A stretch of DNA of 64,000 bases from Ovis canadensis (Eukaryota; Chordata; Mammalia; Artiodactyla; Bovidae), in NCBI RefSeq assembly GCF_042477335.2, contig NC_091262.1, forward strand, positions 67,814,001 through 67,878,000, read 5' to 3'. The notes under the pieces were generated by a model. It was not told the DNA's origin, searched no databases, and worked only from the letters and a program-made list of their open reading frames with translations. This document shows positions 22,994-33,190 of this stretch, in pieces (the stretch's first letter is position 1; each line of letters begins with the position of its first letter). The position numbers and the translations under genes are program-made.

Positions 22994-24091
22994 GTTAACT
23001 TTATTGACTCTGCCAAAGCCTTTGACTGTGTGGATCACAATAAACTGTGGAAAATTCTGAAAGAGATGGAAATACCAGACCACCTGACCTGCCTCTTGAG
23101 AAACCTATATGCAGGTGAGGAAGCAACACTTTGAACTGGACATGGAACAACAGACTGGTTCCAAATAGGAAAAGGAGTACGTCAAGGCTGTATATTGTCA
23201 CCCTGCTTATTTAACTTACATATGCAGAATACATCATGAGAAACACAGGGCTGGAAGAAGCACAAACTGGAATCAAGATTGCCGGGAGAAATATCAATCA
23301 CCTCAGATATGCAGACGACACCACCCTTATGGCAGAAAGTGAAGAGGAACTAAAAAGCCTCTTGAAGAAAGTGAAAGAGGAGAGTGAAAAAGTTGGCTTA
23401 AAGCTCAACATTCAGAAAACAAAAATCATGGCATCTGATCCCATCACTTCATGGGAAATAGATGGGGGAACAGGGGAAACAGTGTCAGACTTTATTTTGG
23501 GGGACTCCAAATTCACTGCAGATGGTGATTGCAGCCATGAAATTAAAAGACGCTTACTCCTTGGAAGGAAAGTTATGACCAACCTAGACAGTATATTCAA
23601 AAGCAGAGACATTACTTTGCCAACAAAGGTCCATCTAGTCAAGGCTATGGTTTTTCCAGTAGTCATGTATGGATGCGAAAGTTGGACTGTGAAGAAAGCT
23701 GAGTGCTGAAGAATTGATAGTTTTGAACTGTGGTGTTGGAGAAGACTCTTGAGAGTCCCTTGGACTGCAAGGAAATCCAACCAATCCATTCTAAAGGAGA
23801 TCAGTCGTGGGTGTTCTTTGGAAGGAATGATGCTAAAGCTGAAACTCCAGTACTTTGGCCACCTCATGCGAAGAGTTGACTCATTGGAAAAGACTCTGAT
23901 GCTGGGAGGGATTGGAGGCAGGAGGAGAAGAGGACAAGAGAGGATGAGATGGTTAGATGGCATCACCGACTTGATGGACATGAGTTTGAGTGAACTCCGG
24001 GAGTTGGTGATGGACAGGGAGGCCTGGCGTGCTGCGATTTATGGGGTCGCAAAGAGTCAGACACGATTGAGCAACTGAACTGAACTGAACG
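22994..24091 (+). mobile_element. BovB LINE, plus copy facing the one at 19,941
   Basis: Plus-strand BovB starting at RT motif A (IDSAKAFDCVDHN-like near 23,000). RYADDTTLM follows in the 157-residue piece at 23,236-23,709, then the 109-residue post-RT piece at 23,749-24,078 and the tail to 24,091. The frame is lost around 23,230 and at a stop at 23,707. It sits opposite in direction to the copy at 19,941-21,530. Confidence 0.95.
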
Positions 24092-25849
24092 TTATACTAT
24101 CTAAAATAATCAAGCATTTTCCAAATATCAATAAGAAGTTTAACATATAAACTTCATTTTAAAACCTGACTTTCAGATGCTTAATCCACAGAAAATATAC
24201 CTAAAATAATTTTTAAAATTCCCTTTAGGTTTCATTAAATTATGAATTTATAACTTATTAATGAAGCCCTCACAGAAAACTTTCGAGACTTAATGAAGAT
24301 GGTAGGAGAAGGAAATTACATAAAGTGACACTAGGAAGGAAAAAGCTTGAGTCCACCTAAATCTGAGGTCTTCATTAAGGTAAGTGAAGAATAGAAGTGA
24401 ATCAACGTAAAAGCAAAATTTTTGAAAGGGACATTTCTGTCTTGACTTTGAACTTGATCTAAATGATTTGGACTGTCCATCTCTCCTATCTCATGGCTCT
24501 CATTTCATTTGAGGGAGTGTCCATATAAAAAAATAGTAAGTCATCTTTCCAAGTATATCATGAGCTTGAACTTCAATTTCCTACTAATCTCTTTCCTGCT
24601 GATGATAATGGTCATATCACAAAATCCTGTTTCATCCACAACAGGGGGGCTTAAGTGGCACCGTGTTGTCTTCAGAAACTGCAGTGCACTTGTGAGATTA
24701 ACTAACATAAAAAAATCAAGTTAAAATCCAAGGTTATGTAAAGAACAGGTAGGCACTCTTGAAGAAAAAAACTAATTCATTAATAACTGAGAACAAAATA
24801 CTGCAGATAAAATAGAAATCTTTGTTAGGCACCTCAGGTTAAATAACAAAAAAGCCACATTTGTGTCTGCCTCTACGTGATCCATTTTTGTATTTAAATC
24901 TTACTTATTTTACACTATGGATATTTTAGGAACACAATTACAGAGCCATTTGGTAAACACATAGACTATAGACATTGTACCGAAATGATATCAAACTGTG
25001 GCTTCTGTGGCTCAGTAGCTTCTGCCACTGAGAAACCAGAAATAACCACAGGCAGCTCTGCTTAGCTGCAGAAGAGATTCTAAGCTCTGACAACCCAGAA
25101 ATGACATGGGAAAACTGAAATGAGTCGTTCCAATCTACAAGATGCAGGAGCTACAAGGAAATCTTGTTACATTTTAGGCTGGAGACTAAGGAAGCACAGA
25201 GCCCCATAGGAATTAGAGAATAATTGAGGTGCCTTATCAGATCCTAGCATAGGAATATTTGTGGAACCTGAAAGATGAAAGCCAAATCCTGCTAAGACCA
25301 ACAGGAGCACTGAATTTTGAGTAAGGTTTTGCTTGTACAATCTACGCTGCTGGAACTTTTGCAGAATGAACCAGAAGATGAGAGTCCAGTTAAGGGAAGG
25401 AGGAAGAGAGGATGGGAGTGTGTGAGAAGAAATACAGGGATAGGCTCCAGGTCAGAGTAAGGGCTGTGGATTGAAAGTTTATAACTGTGTTTGTTGAGCA
25501 TCTATTATCTTATTAAATCTTTATCATAAATGCTATGGAAAAAAACCACTATTTATTATTCCTGTTATCAGAGAAACCAAGCTCCCATCATGCTTGGATC
25601 TGGAAGCCCTGGTTGTTTGTTCAAAGGCTGACAGGGAAACCTGTGCTAGAACCCATACTACTCACACAGAGAAACAAAGCTGGTGAGTTCCTTTACAACA
25701 TAAACGAAGAAATTCCATTTCCTACACCAAATCTATTACATAAATTAAATAAAAATATAATGTTTCCACCTACTTACCCCAGAGTAAGAGTCTCATAGGA
25801 AGAGTCTTTTTTTTTGACTATTGTAAAACATAGTTTCTTTTCTCCTTCA
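24092..25849. other. Unique-looking sequence; one signal-peptide-like frame
   Basis: No named repeats apart from a weak MIR-like patch near 25,500-25,570. A frame at 24,509-24,724 has an internal ATG at 24,560 that starts MSLNFNFLLISFLLMIMVIS, a hydrophobic signal-like stretch, with a GTGAG donor-like site near 24,693. It is not enough to call a gene. Confidence 0.35.
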
Positions 25850-26391
25850 GTTCAGTTCAGTTCAGTCGCTCAGTCCTGTCTGACTCTTTGCAACCCCATG
25901 AATCGCAGCAAGTCAGGCCTCCCTGTCTATCACCAACTCCCAGAGTTCACTCAAACCCCATGTCCATCGAGTCAGTGATGCCATCCAGCCATCTCATCCT
26001 CTGTCGTCCCCTTCTCCTCCTGCCCCCAATCCCTCCCAGCATCAGGGTCTTTTCCAATGAGTCAACTCTTCACATGAGGTGGCCAAAGTACTGGAGTTTC
26101 AGGCTCAGCATCAGTCCTTCCAATGAACACCCAGGACTAGGCTCCTTTAGGATGGACTGGTTGGATTTCCTTGCAGACCAAGGGACTCTCACAACAATCT
26201 TCTCCAACACCACAATTCAAAAGCATCAATTCTTCAGCACTCAGCTTTTTTCATAGTCCAACTCTAACATCCATACATGACCACTGGAAAAACCATAGCC
26301 TTGACTAGATGGACCTTTGTTGGCAACGTAATGTTTCTGCTTTTGAATATGCTATCTAGGTTGGTCATAACTTTCCTTCCAAGGAGTAAGC
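25850..26391 (-). mobile_element. BovB LINE 3' end fragment
   Basis: The tail pentamers at 25,850-25,866 read leftward into ~540 bp of the BovB 3' part, ending near the KRLLLGRK region at 26,390. Broken by stops. Confidence 0.93.
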
Positions 26392-26404
26392 TGAATCAAG
26401 TTTT

Positions 26405-26550
26405 CTGTTTCTTAAGTTCTGTTTCCTCACCACTTTACATATAAGATTATAGCTTAGAGAGGGAGCATCTACACAAGTTCACATAGATCTAAATTGCCAG
26501 GTCAGAACTTGAAGCAAGGTCTATCTGATTCCCAGTCCCCTGCCCTGACC
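26405..26550 (-). repeat. MIR-like fragment
   Basis: Order 'gtttcctcacc ... cttagagagggagc ... aggtcagaacttgaagcaagg' follows a worn MIR. By eye only. Confidence 0.4.
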
Positions 26551-26684
26551 TTCCATATTACTCTATATCTTAGCTAGCAGAGCAGCTAAGGCAACCGGAA
26601 GTTCAATGTAAATAAGAAGTGCCAAGGGGCCAGCAGTCTGTATATATTTACACATGGGAGATGACTTTTTAGATTCAAAGCTTT

Positions 26685-26943
26685 GTGTGGTTTCCAGTAT
26701 GGATGGGGGGGTGGGGCATGGTTGTATTGGGAGTTTGGGACTAGAAGATGCAAACTATTGTATATGGAATAGATAAACAACAGGGTCCTACTATAGAGCA
26801 CAGGGAACTATAGTCAATAGCCCATAATAAATTATAATGGAAAAGAATAGGAAAAAGATAAATACATAAAACAGAGTCAATTTGCTACACACCTGAAATT
26901 AACACAACATTATAAACCAACTATGCTTCAATTAAAAAAGAAA
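26685..26943 (+). mobile_element. L1 3' UTR fragment
   Basis: Ends with the older artiodactyl L1 3' end: 'acagggaactatagtcaata' near 26,800 and 'ttataaaccaactatgcttc' near 26,910, followed by an A-rich tail. No coding content. Confidence 0.75.
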
Positions 26944-27184
26944 AATGCTTTGGTAAACAAAGGAAGTTGAACAGGATCTGTTTCTGACCCTGTTTTTGTA
27001 CCCAAAATATGCCTTATAAGCAACTGCGCAAAAACACCAAAGACGCGAGAAAGCTGTGCCCCTATGTTCAACCTGAAAAGGCCAATTCCCTAATAAAATA
27101 GGGCACATCAAGCACCAAGTTATCAGAAATGAACCAATGATGACTCTACTGGTGCCCACTAGAGGGAGGACTGTGTGATGGTTG
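26944..27184. other. Unassigned sequence, possible old LTR
   Basis: I cannot name it. A 75-codon minus-strand frame (26,932-27,159) shows no known domain. Confidence 0.25.
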
Positions 27185-27350
27185 TGAAGACAAGTTTCAA
27201 AGTCAAACTACCTGAAGGAGAATTCCTGATCCACCTCTTTATACTTGTGCGTCATTGGCCAAATTGCCTAAGTTCTTCAACCTCAGTTTCCTCATTTATA
27301 AGTATATTATCTATTTCACAGGTTTATGGTGAAGATAAAATAAGTTCATA
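27185..27350 (+). repeat. MIR SINE (ancient)
   Basis: Order 'caaagtcaaactacctgaag ... ttcaacctcagtttcctcat ... gaagataaaataagttc' follows the MIR consensus in plus orientation. Confidence 0.6.
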
Positions 27351-27397
27351 TACATATAATATAAAATTACATAAAGTATGCTCACATCTTAGTATCA

Positions 27398-28253
27398 GTT
27401 CAGTTCAGCTCAGTCGCTCATTCATGTCCAACTTTTTGCTACCCCATAGACTGCAGCACATGAGTCCTCCCTGTCCAACACCAAACCAACTTCCAGAGTT
27501 TACTCAAACTCATATCCATTGAGTCAGTGATGCCATTCAACCATCTCATCCTCTGTGTTCCCTTCTCCTCCCACCTTCAATCTTTCCCAGCATAAGTGTC
27601 TTTTCAAATGAGTCAGCTCTTCGCATCAGATGCCAAAGTACTGGAGTTTCAGCTTTAGCATCAGTCCTTCCAATGAATATTCAGGACTGATTTCCTTTAG
27701 TATGGACTGGTTGGATCTCCTTGCAGTCCAAGAGACTCTCAAGAGTCTTCTCCAACACCACAGTTCAAAAGCATCAATTCTTCAGCACTCAGCTTTCTTT
27801 GCAGTCCAACTCTCACATCCATACATGACTACTGGAGAAACCATAGCTTTGACTAGGCTGACAATTTTTGATAAAGTAATGTCTCTGCTTTTGAATATGC
27901 CATCTAGGTTGGTCATAACTTTCCTTCCAAGGAGCCAGCATCTTTTAATTTCATGGCTGCAGTCACCATCTGCAGTGATTTTGGAGCCCCCCAAATAGTC
28001 TGTCATTGTTTCCACTCTTTCCCCATCTATTTGCCATGAACTGATGGGACCAGATGCCATGATCTTTATTTTATGAATGTTGAGCTTTAAGCCAACTTTT
28101 TCACTCTCCTCTTTCACTTTCATCAAGAGGCTCTTCAGTTCTTTGCTTTCTGCCATAAGTGTGGTGTCACCTGCTTACCTGAGGTTATTGATATTTCTCC
28201 CGGCAATCTTGACTCCAGCTTGTTTTTCATCCAGTCCAGCGTTTCTCATGATG
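27398..28253 (-). mobile_element. BovB LINE, truncated
   Basis: Minus-strand BovB from the tail (27,398-27,412) back to RT motif C. The 124-residue piece at 27,782-28,156 carries LKSLLMKVKEESEKVGLKLN and VVMYGCESWTAKKAE. The YADD core near 28,170 is altered. Non-functional. Confidence 0.93.
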
Positions 28254-28879
28254 AAACACTCAGTAAGTAACTTTATCTTCAATGGGTAAAATGGAGATGA
28301 GAAGCCAAAGGCATCCTCCCTCCACCATCTGCTCTTATCATCTTAGGTTGGCAAGTTTGAGACCCTTAAAGCACAATGAATGACCAAAAGCAGTTATCAA
28401 AGACAGGTTGTTTTCAAAAACACACGAGCTACTTTTCCATGTGGGTTAAGTACACAAAGACTGCTGGCCACACTGGACTCCTTTATTAAAAGTCTAGCAG
28501 ACCTGACAGGTGGTCTGCATATTTCAATGGAAGAATCCAGCCAGTGGCCAAAGGAATGTATTATTGGCAAGGATTAGGGTCAGACTGTGGCTTGGTACAC
28601 ACATTGGTGCTTTTATTGGTCATGTTGAATGCTTGGGTTAGGGGCATCAAGATTTGTCCAAATAGACTGACTGCTGAGGGGTGCTGAGAGTCAGGAAGTC
28701 TGGTTTAGGATTTTCTTAATTCAGTGAAGATTTGTTACTTGCCAACCAAGCATTTATCTGTTCTTTAGGGTATCATACTTTAGACAAGACTTCTCTAAGA
28801 CTCTCTAGAGAATCATCCCTTACTAACTTTGTCTGGCTCCAACAATGATCCAATCTCAAAAATAAATTAATAAATAAAA
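28254..28879. other. No gene seen
   Basis: Unique-looking sequence before an old LTR; no supported coding signal. Confidence 0.3.
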
Positions 28880-29241
28880 GGAGCATAACCCCTGCTCTAC
28901 TAGTCCTTTAGTTCATGGTTAGGCATGTAACCCAAACTGCTCCATCAAAATGAATGTCAGCATTTGATGGGAGTTCCCAGAGAAAGTTTTCAGTTCTACT
29001 GTGTTTACGTAGGATGACGTAGGCTTAGATCTTCCAGGTGACGTTCTCTTTCATGTAGAGATGAAGAATGAAGGCAACAGAACAGAAGATAAGAAGGAAA
29101 GAGGAGGATGAAGTCCTGATGACACTGTTTGATCCCCTGACCAAACCACACTTAAAATGAAACTATTCTCTGGATTTTCAAGCTATGGGAGCTAATAAAT
29201 TTCTCTCTTTTTTTTTTTTTTTTTGCAAGTTGGAAAACAGC

Positions 29242-29247
29242 TTTATT
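29242..29247 (-). promoter_or_regulatory. Polyadenylation signal of the TAF11 retrocopy
   Basis: TTTATT on the plus strand is AATAAA on the minus strand. It lies about 18 bp before the poly(A) tail, the usual spacing. Confidence 0.85.
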
Positions 29248-29653
29248 AATCATTCACCAGAATCCATAGAAGAATCTTACAACCCAAGTCACAGCAACTT
29301 CAGGCTTCAATGTGAAACCATCAAACCATCTTGAACAGGTTTTCTTTCTGAAAGCAGCATTCCTGTCCAGAAGATGCTTAAGGCACACCAACCTTTCTTC
29401 TTCCAACTACCCAGTAATAGTTAAATGCCTCAGATGCCCTCAGAGGTCCCGATATTTAGTCAAAGCAAGTATGAAACAGGGTGCATGCTACCTTCTAGGT
29501 GTAATGAATTATCAGTTTTGAGAAAGACATTGAAATCATCATGGAATCCTTAGAGGACTGAGATACCAAAGCACCAGTGCAGAGAGTCTCATGCAATAGG
29601 AGGTCCGGAAGCAGGGCTTCGTTCTTCAGTACCAGGCCCTTCTAGACTCTGGT

Positions 29654-30286
29654 CTAGAAGAAGGTGATTTTTTTGTGCTTTGAGTTGGGAATTTGCCCCT
29701 TCGACTTTAACCTCCGAACAGCCTCCCTCATGTGTCTGGGTTGCAGCGGTGGCATTTCTCCCCACTTCTCACACACATCCAGTGCTTCTTCTACCACCTC
29801 CCCGACGAAAACTTTGGAAATACCAGACATAGCAATAACAACATTCTGAGACACAGAGGTGCCTGTGATGGACTGGATCAGCCTCTTAATGGCTGCCTTA
29901 GGGAAAGCTGACCGGCGATACATTTCATAATGGTTCAGCTGCTCCTCAGAAAAAGAAGAAACCAGGATTTGCATCTTTTGAATCTCATCTTCATCCACTT
30001 TCTGCTTCTTCTCTTTCTTCTCTTTGGTATCTATTTTCAGTTTTTTGGCTGCAGGAGTAAGTAATGAGTCTTCTCTTTCAACTGCTGTTAAATCTGCAAT
30101 ATCCTGACTCTTGAGCTCGCCTTCTTCAGCGGCGGCCTCTTTCAATTCGCCGTCTCCGTCACCGTCGGTTTCCTCTGGGATTCCGTCCGTATCCGTAACC
30201 CTGGGGCCTCCAGGAGCCGCCGTCGTCTCCTCTGATTCCCCGGTCTCTCCACCTTTTTCCGTGAGCAATTCGCAGGCATTATCCAT
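29654..30286 (-). CDS. TAF11: TAF11-like retrogene ORF (TFIID subunit 11)
   Basis: An uninterrupted 210-residue frame, against 211 residues for human TAF11. TAF11 is a nuclear histone-fold subunit of TFIID that pairs with TAF13 in RNA polymerase II initiation. Residues 1-75 are acidic and low-complexity, 81-97 are lysine-rich ([16 protein letters not shown]), and about 112-203 form the histone fold ([20 protein letters not shown] onward). The C-terminus is [10 protein letters not shown]. From memory of the human protein, H119, R184 and T208 differ there from R, K and I, and the N-terminal ~75 residues differ more. The start ATG (30,284-30,286) has G at -3 and G at +4, a good Kozak context. 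There is no visible promoter of its own beyond CpG-rich 5' UTR. Translation is unproven. Confidence 0.85.
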   Translation of the reverse strand: MDNACELLTEKGGETGESEETTAAPGGPRVTDTDGIPEETDGDGDGELKEAAAEEGELKSQDIADLTAVEREDSLLTPAAKKLKIDTKEKKEKKQKVDEDEIQKMQILVSSFSEEQLNHYEMYRRSAFPKAAIKRLIQSITGTSVSQNVVIAMSGISKVFVGEVVEEALDVCEKWGEMPPLQPRHMREAVRRLKSKGQIPNSKHKKITFF

Positions 30287-30448
30287 CGCGGCTAGAACCT
30301 GGGAGAGGAGAACGCGCCGCTGTCAGACTCCCGAGCTCAGGACGCCGCGCAGACCCGCGGCTCCGCAGCTTACTTCCCAATTTCTCTTATTTTTTAAGCC
30401 AGTTAGGATTGATTTTCTGTCACATGCAACAGAATCTTAACTGATATA

Positions 30449-31769
30449 CTTAGGGAACTGAGAAAGACTAAATCTGCTGCTTGAAAGCATCATTTCTATA
30501 GCAGGCAAAAACCGAAATAGTCGAATCTGACAGATTCATAGCAAGCTTAATGGCTCTCTTCAATGTCTTTGATTGGCTTTGTATATCCTTACTCATGTTT
30601 TTGATTAGCCTACATCTGATTTTGGCAGTGTCTTTTTTCCCAAATATTCCAAAATAACCTTTCCAACAGAAGGAATAAGGTATCTTTAGCTTTACACATG
30701 TGGGTGCCACGTCTCCGTTTGCTTTTAAGTATCTCTATAAGGCTCACAGGTCACAACGGTTGTTTTATGACAAGTCTTAAGCAAAAAACAAAACCAAAAA
30801 ACCCATAAATATCTAATCTGGAATACTAACCAGATTGAAAGTAAACACAACAATTTTATGGCCAAGAATTAAATAGTGAAAGTTCTTTCTGAATTTTCTT
30901 TAGGCTCCAATATATTTTGATAAACAAACAAATGTGGGGATCTAGTTTTAGGTATGCCACTTAGGCTAACCTGTCAAAGGTATGCCGCAAAACAGATTGC
31001 AGCAGTCTGAATACAAGGAGGATGTAGAAACCACACAGAAGGTTTAAAGGGGGAAGAGGAACATAAAGAAGGTTTAAATATGATAAAAAGAGTAACCATA
31101 AGACACAAGGAAAATGCTCTATGGCACCCTAGGGCAGAGGGAGCACCAAGGAAGCCCAAACTTGGAAGGCGTTCAGACTTGGAGGAGGTATGTTTTGGCC
31201 ACTGGATAATAAAGAATTTCACTGGTTCCATCAGGCCTGGGCTGGTCTGGAGTTGCCAGGCAAGAAACAGGCAACTTCCATAATACAGGTGGGGAATGGG
31301 TGAATAGCGACCAGTGACATGGGAGTCTGAGTTGCTAGTGGGAGGAAGAGGCCTTCAGAGATACAGGCACACAGTAGCTCTGGCTTCCATGCCAAGATGA
31401 CTACGGAAAGCTGGTGGCCCCACCAAGGCTGTAAGAACCGTGTTTGGGGCCTATGGCTGGGTCAAGAGGCACCCAGTGTTCTGATACCCACACCACCAAG
31501 CCCCACTGCCACACAAGAAACTGCAAGATAGCTTCTTCCTCCTGCAGTGTCTGTCCAGTGTTCTTTCCTGGGTGGGAGCTTAACATTATACTCACTTTAA
31601 AGGAGATATGGGGAAGGAATTTCCTTAATACAAAGGATATATTGAAAGGTGCATGAAGAGCCGAGAGGCAATAAATTAATAACTGATAGTCAAAAGCTAA
31701 GTCAACTCTTCTCTAGCCTGTGAATCCTTCTTTTTCTATTTTTCTTGCCCTCTTCATTTTTTACATTCT
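30449..31769. other. No gene seen
   Basis: Unique-looking sequence. Frames at 30,468-30,710 and 30,974-31,231 (minus) show no domain I recognise. Some GC-richer patches near 31,100-31,600. Confidence 0.35.
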
Positions 31770-31890
31770 TTCAAAAAGCAATATTTATTGAGTATTTACT
31801 ATTAATCAAGAAAAGATGAAAAAATACAATCTGTATCCTCAAGGGACAGTCAAGGACACAAAACAAGGAAACAAACAATTGAAATGTAAT
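31770..31890 (-). repeat. L2-like fragment
   Basis: 'caatatttattgagtattta' near 31,779 then 'tgtatcctcaagggacagtc' near 31,832 resembles the inverted L2 3' end. Weak. Confidence 0.4.
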
Positions 31891-32250
31891 GTGATGAGAT
31901 TGTAACAGAGGTCTGTTCGCCAAATTAAGCTCTGCCCAAGGATCTCAAGGAAGGCTTCTAGCAGGCAGATTAACTGGACTATGCTGTAGCATAGCAGTAT
32001 TTTGAGGCTTATAGCAAGTAACTTATTGCTAAGAATGATCAAAGTATTGTTTGGAATGATTTTTTTTTTCAGTGCAATGATGTTGCCTATAATAACATCA
32101 CTTTCATTTTCTTGAACACTGGTAGGCTTTCTCAATAAGATGAAAACTTCAGAAACTATATAAAACTCAAGTCTATGTGATTTATGCTGCTGTGCACAAT
32201 CTTGATGTGTCCATAGGAATATGTTATACTCACAAGACCATTTCTCTGAC

Positions 32251-32310
32251 AGGCTACAGTCCATGGGGTTGCAAAGAGTCAGACACAACTGAGCAACCAA
32301 CACATATAAC
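32251..32310 (+). mobile_element. Bov-tA 3' fragment
   Basis: The last ~55 bp of a plus-strand Bov-A body: 'ggctacagtccatggggttg' at 32,253, then the gagtcagacacaactgagcaa ending. The head is missing. Confidence 0.8.
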
Positions 32311-33142
32311 ACACAAATAGTATATGAAGCTTTCAGTTGACCTCAGACTTCTATGATCCTAAAATTTCTAATTCACTGCAATTAAAAAATACCAAAATAT
32401 AATCTCTCCCAGTGAAAAGAGGTAGTCCTAAATTTAAAAAAATCTAAAAAAGTAGTCAGTTGTCCTTCTCAGTCTGGAATTTAGACAAGAGATATGAGTG
32501 GGAGAATATTAGTTTGAAAGGCAGTATATTGGCTTTTATTGAAGTCACAGGATTGCTTAGAGAGGAGCTCTATGGAGAGACTAAAATGACTGTCTCAGGT
32601 TGGGTTTCCTAGGAACAGTCCAAGATAGGAATTCTTGTTCAAAGTATTTACTGAAGAATATTCTCAGGAAAAGGGGAGTAGAAGAAGCAGGCTGTGCAGG
32701 GTGGGGGGGGGGGAGCTAAGGAGGATATAGTCTCAGATGGAGCCAAGCTTCATCTTAATCCTACAGTAAAGTCTGAACCACCAAAGTATTACAGAGTTGG
32801 CCCCATTTTGAGGCAAGAGTCAGTTTTATGGAGTCCTTCTCCCATCAGAGATGTTAGGTACAGGTTACTCTGGGAAGGGAGCAAATCATGACTTCCAAGA
32901 CAGGTAGCTCTATGCAGACAAGTCTTCAGAGAAGAGGGTCAACTGTGAGCCATTAGTAACCAAGACAAACAACAGCTGAGAAACTGGGTGACCTGCAGGT
33001 AAAAGGGATCTGAGTAGAGCAGCAACTGTGTCCAACATAAAGATCAAGAAATGAACCCTAAGAAATCAAAATAGAGGAAGAAGCCCTTGAGGGAAACCAA
33101 GGAGAATTCTAAGATGAAAATAATCCAAAGAGAATGGTTACA
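32311..33142. other. No gene seen; G11 run
   Basis: Has an 11-G homopolymer at 32,703-32,713. The region from 32,597 to about 33,050 looks like an old repeat that I cannot name. The 65-codon frame at 32,694-32,891 crosses the G run and is not credited. Confidence 0.35.
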
Positions 33143-33190
33143 TGAACAACAAGGTCCTACTGTATAGCACAGGGAGCTATATTCAATATC
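33143..33190 (+). mobile_element. Short L1 3' UTR fragment
   Basis: 'aacaaggtcctactgtatag' at 33,148 followed by 'cacagggagctatattcaat' is standard artiodactyl L1 3' text. Only about 48 bp remain. Confidence 0.6.

Larger units (their letters stand above)
29207..30378 (-). pseudogene. TAF11: TAF11 retrocopy (whole insertion)
   Basis: An intronless cDNA copy of TAF11 made by L1-type retrotransposition. On the minus strand it has ~92 bp of GC-rich 5' UTR (30,287-30,378), the 210-codon frame, a ~430-bp 3' UTR, an AATAAA signal (complement at 29,242-29,247) and a poly(A) tail of about 17 (29,208-29,224). Nine-base direct repeats aatttctct flank it at 29,198-29,206 and 30,379-30,387. The parental gene has introns; none are seen in the coding region here. 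I class the insertion as a retrocopy; whether it is a working retrogene is open, since the frame is intact. Confidence 0.93.
28880..30448 (+). mobile_element. MLT1-like LTR, split by the TAF11 retrocopy
   Basis: About 28,900-29,206 and 30,388-30,448 join into one worn LTR 3' end. The left part has 'gggagctaataaatttctct' (29,187-29,206). The right part has 'aagccagttaggattgattt' and ends 'cttaactgatata'. That is the typical end of an ancient MLT1-type MaLR LTR. Subfamily not determined. No gene products. Confidence 0.5.

Noticed and set aside
23412-23981. 189-codon minus-strand frame
   Set aside because: Antisense to the plus-strand BovB at 22,994-24,091; antisense BovB is open by composition.
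30111-30440. 109-codon plus-strand frame rich in S and P
   Set aside because: Antisense to the acidic N-terminal part of the TAF11 retrocopy.
32703-32713. G11 run as a G-quadruplex
   Set aside because: A single run cannot form the usual four-tract motif and neighbours are not G-rich enough.
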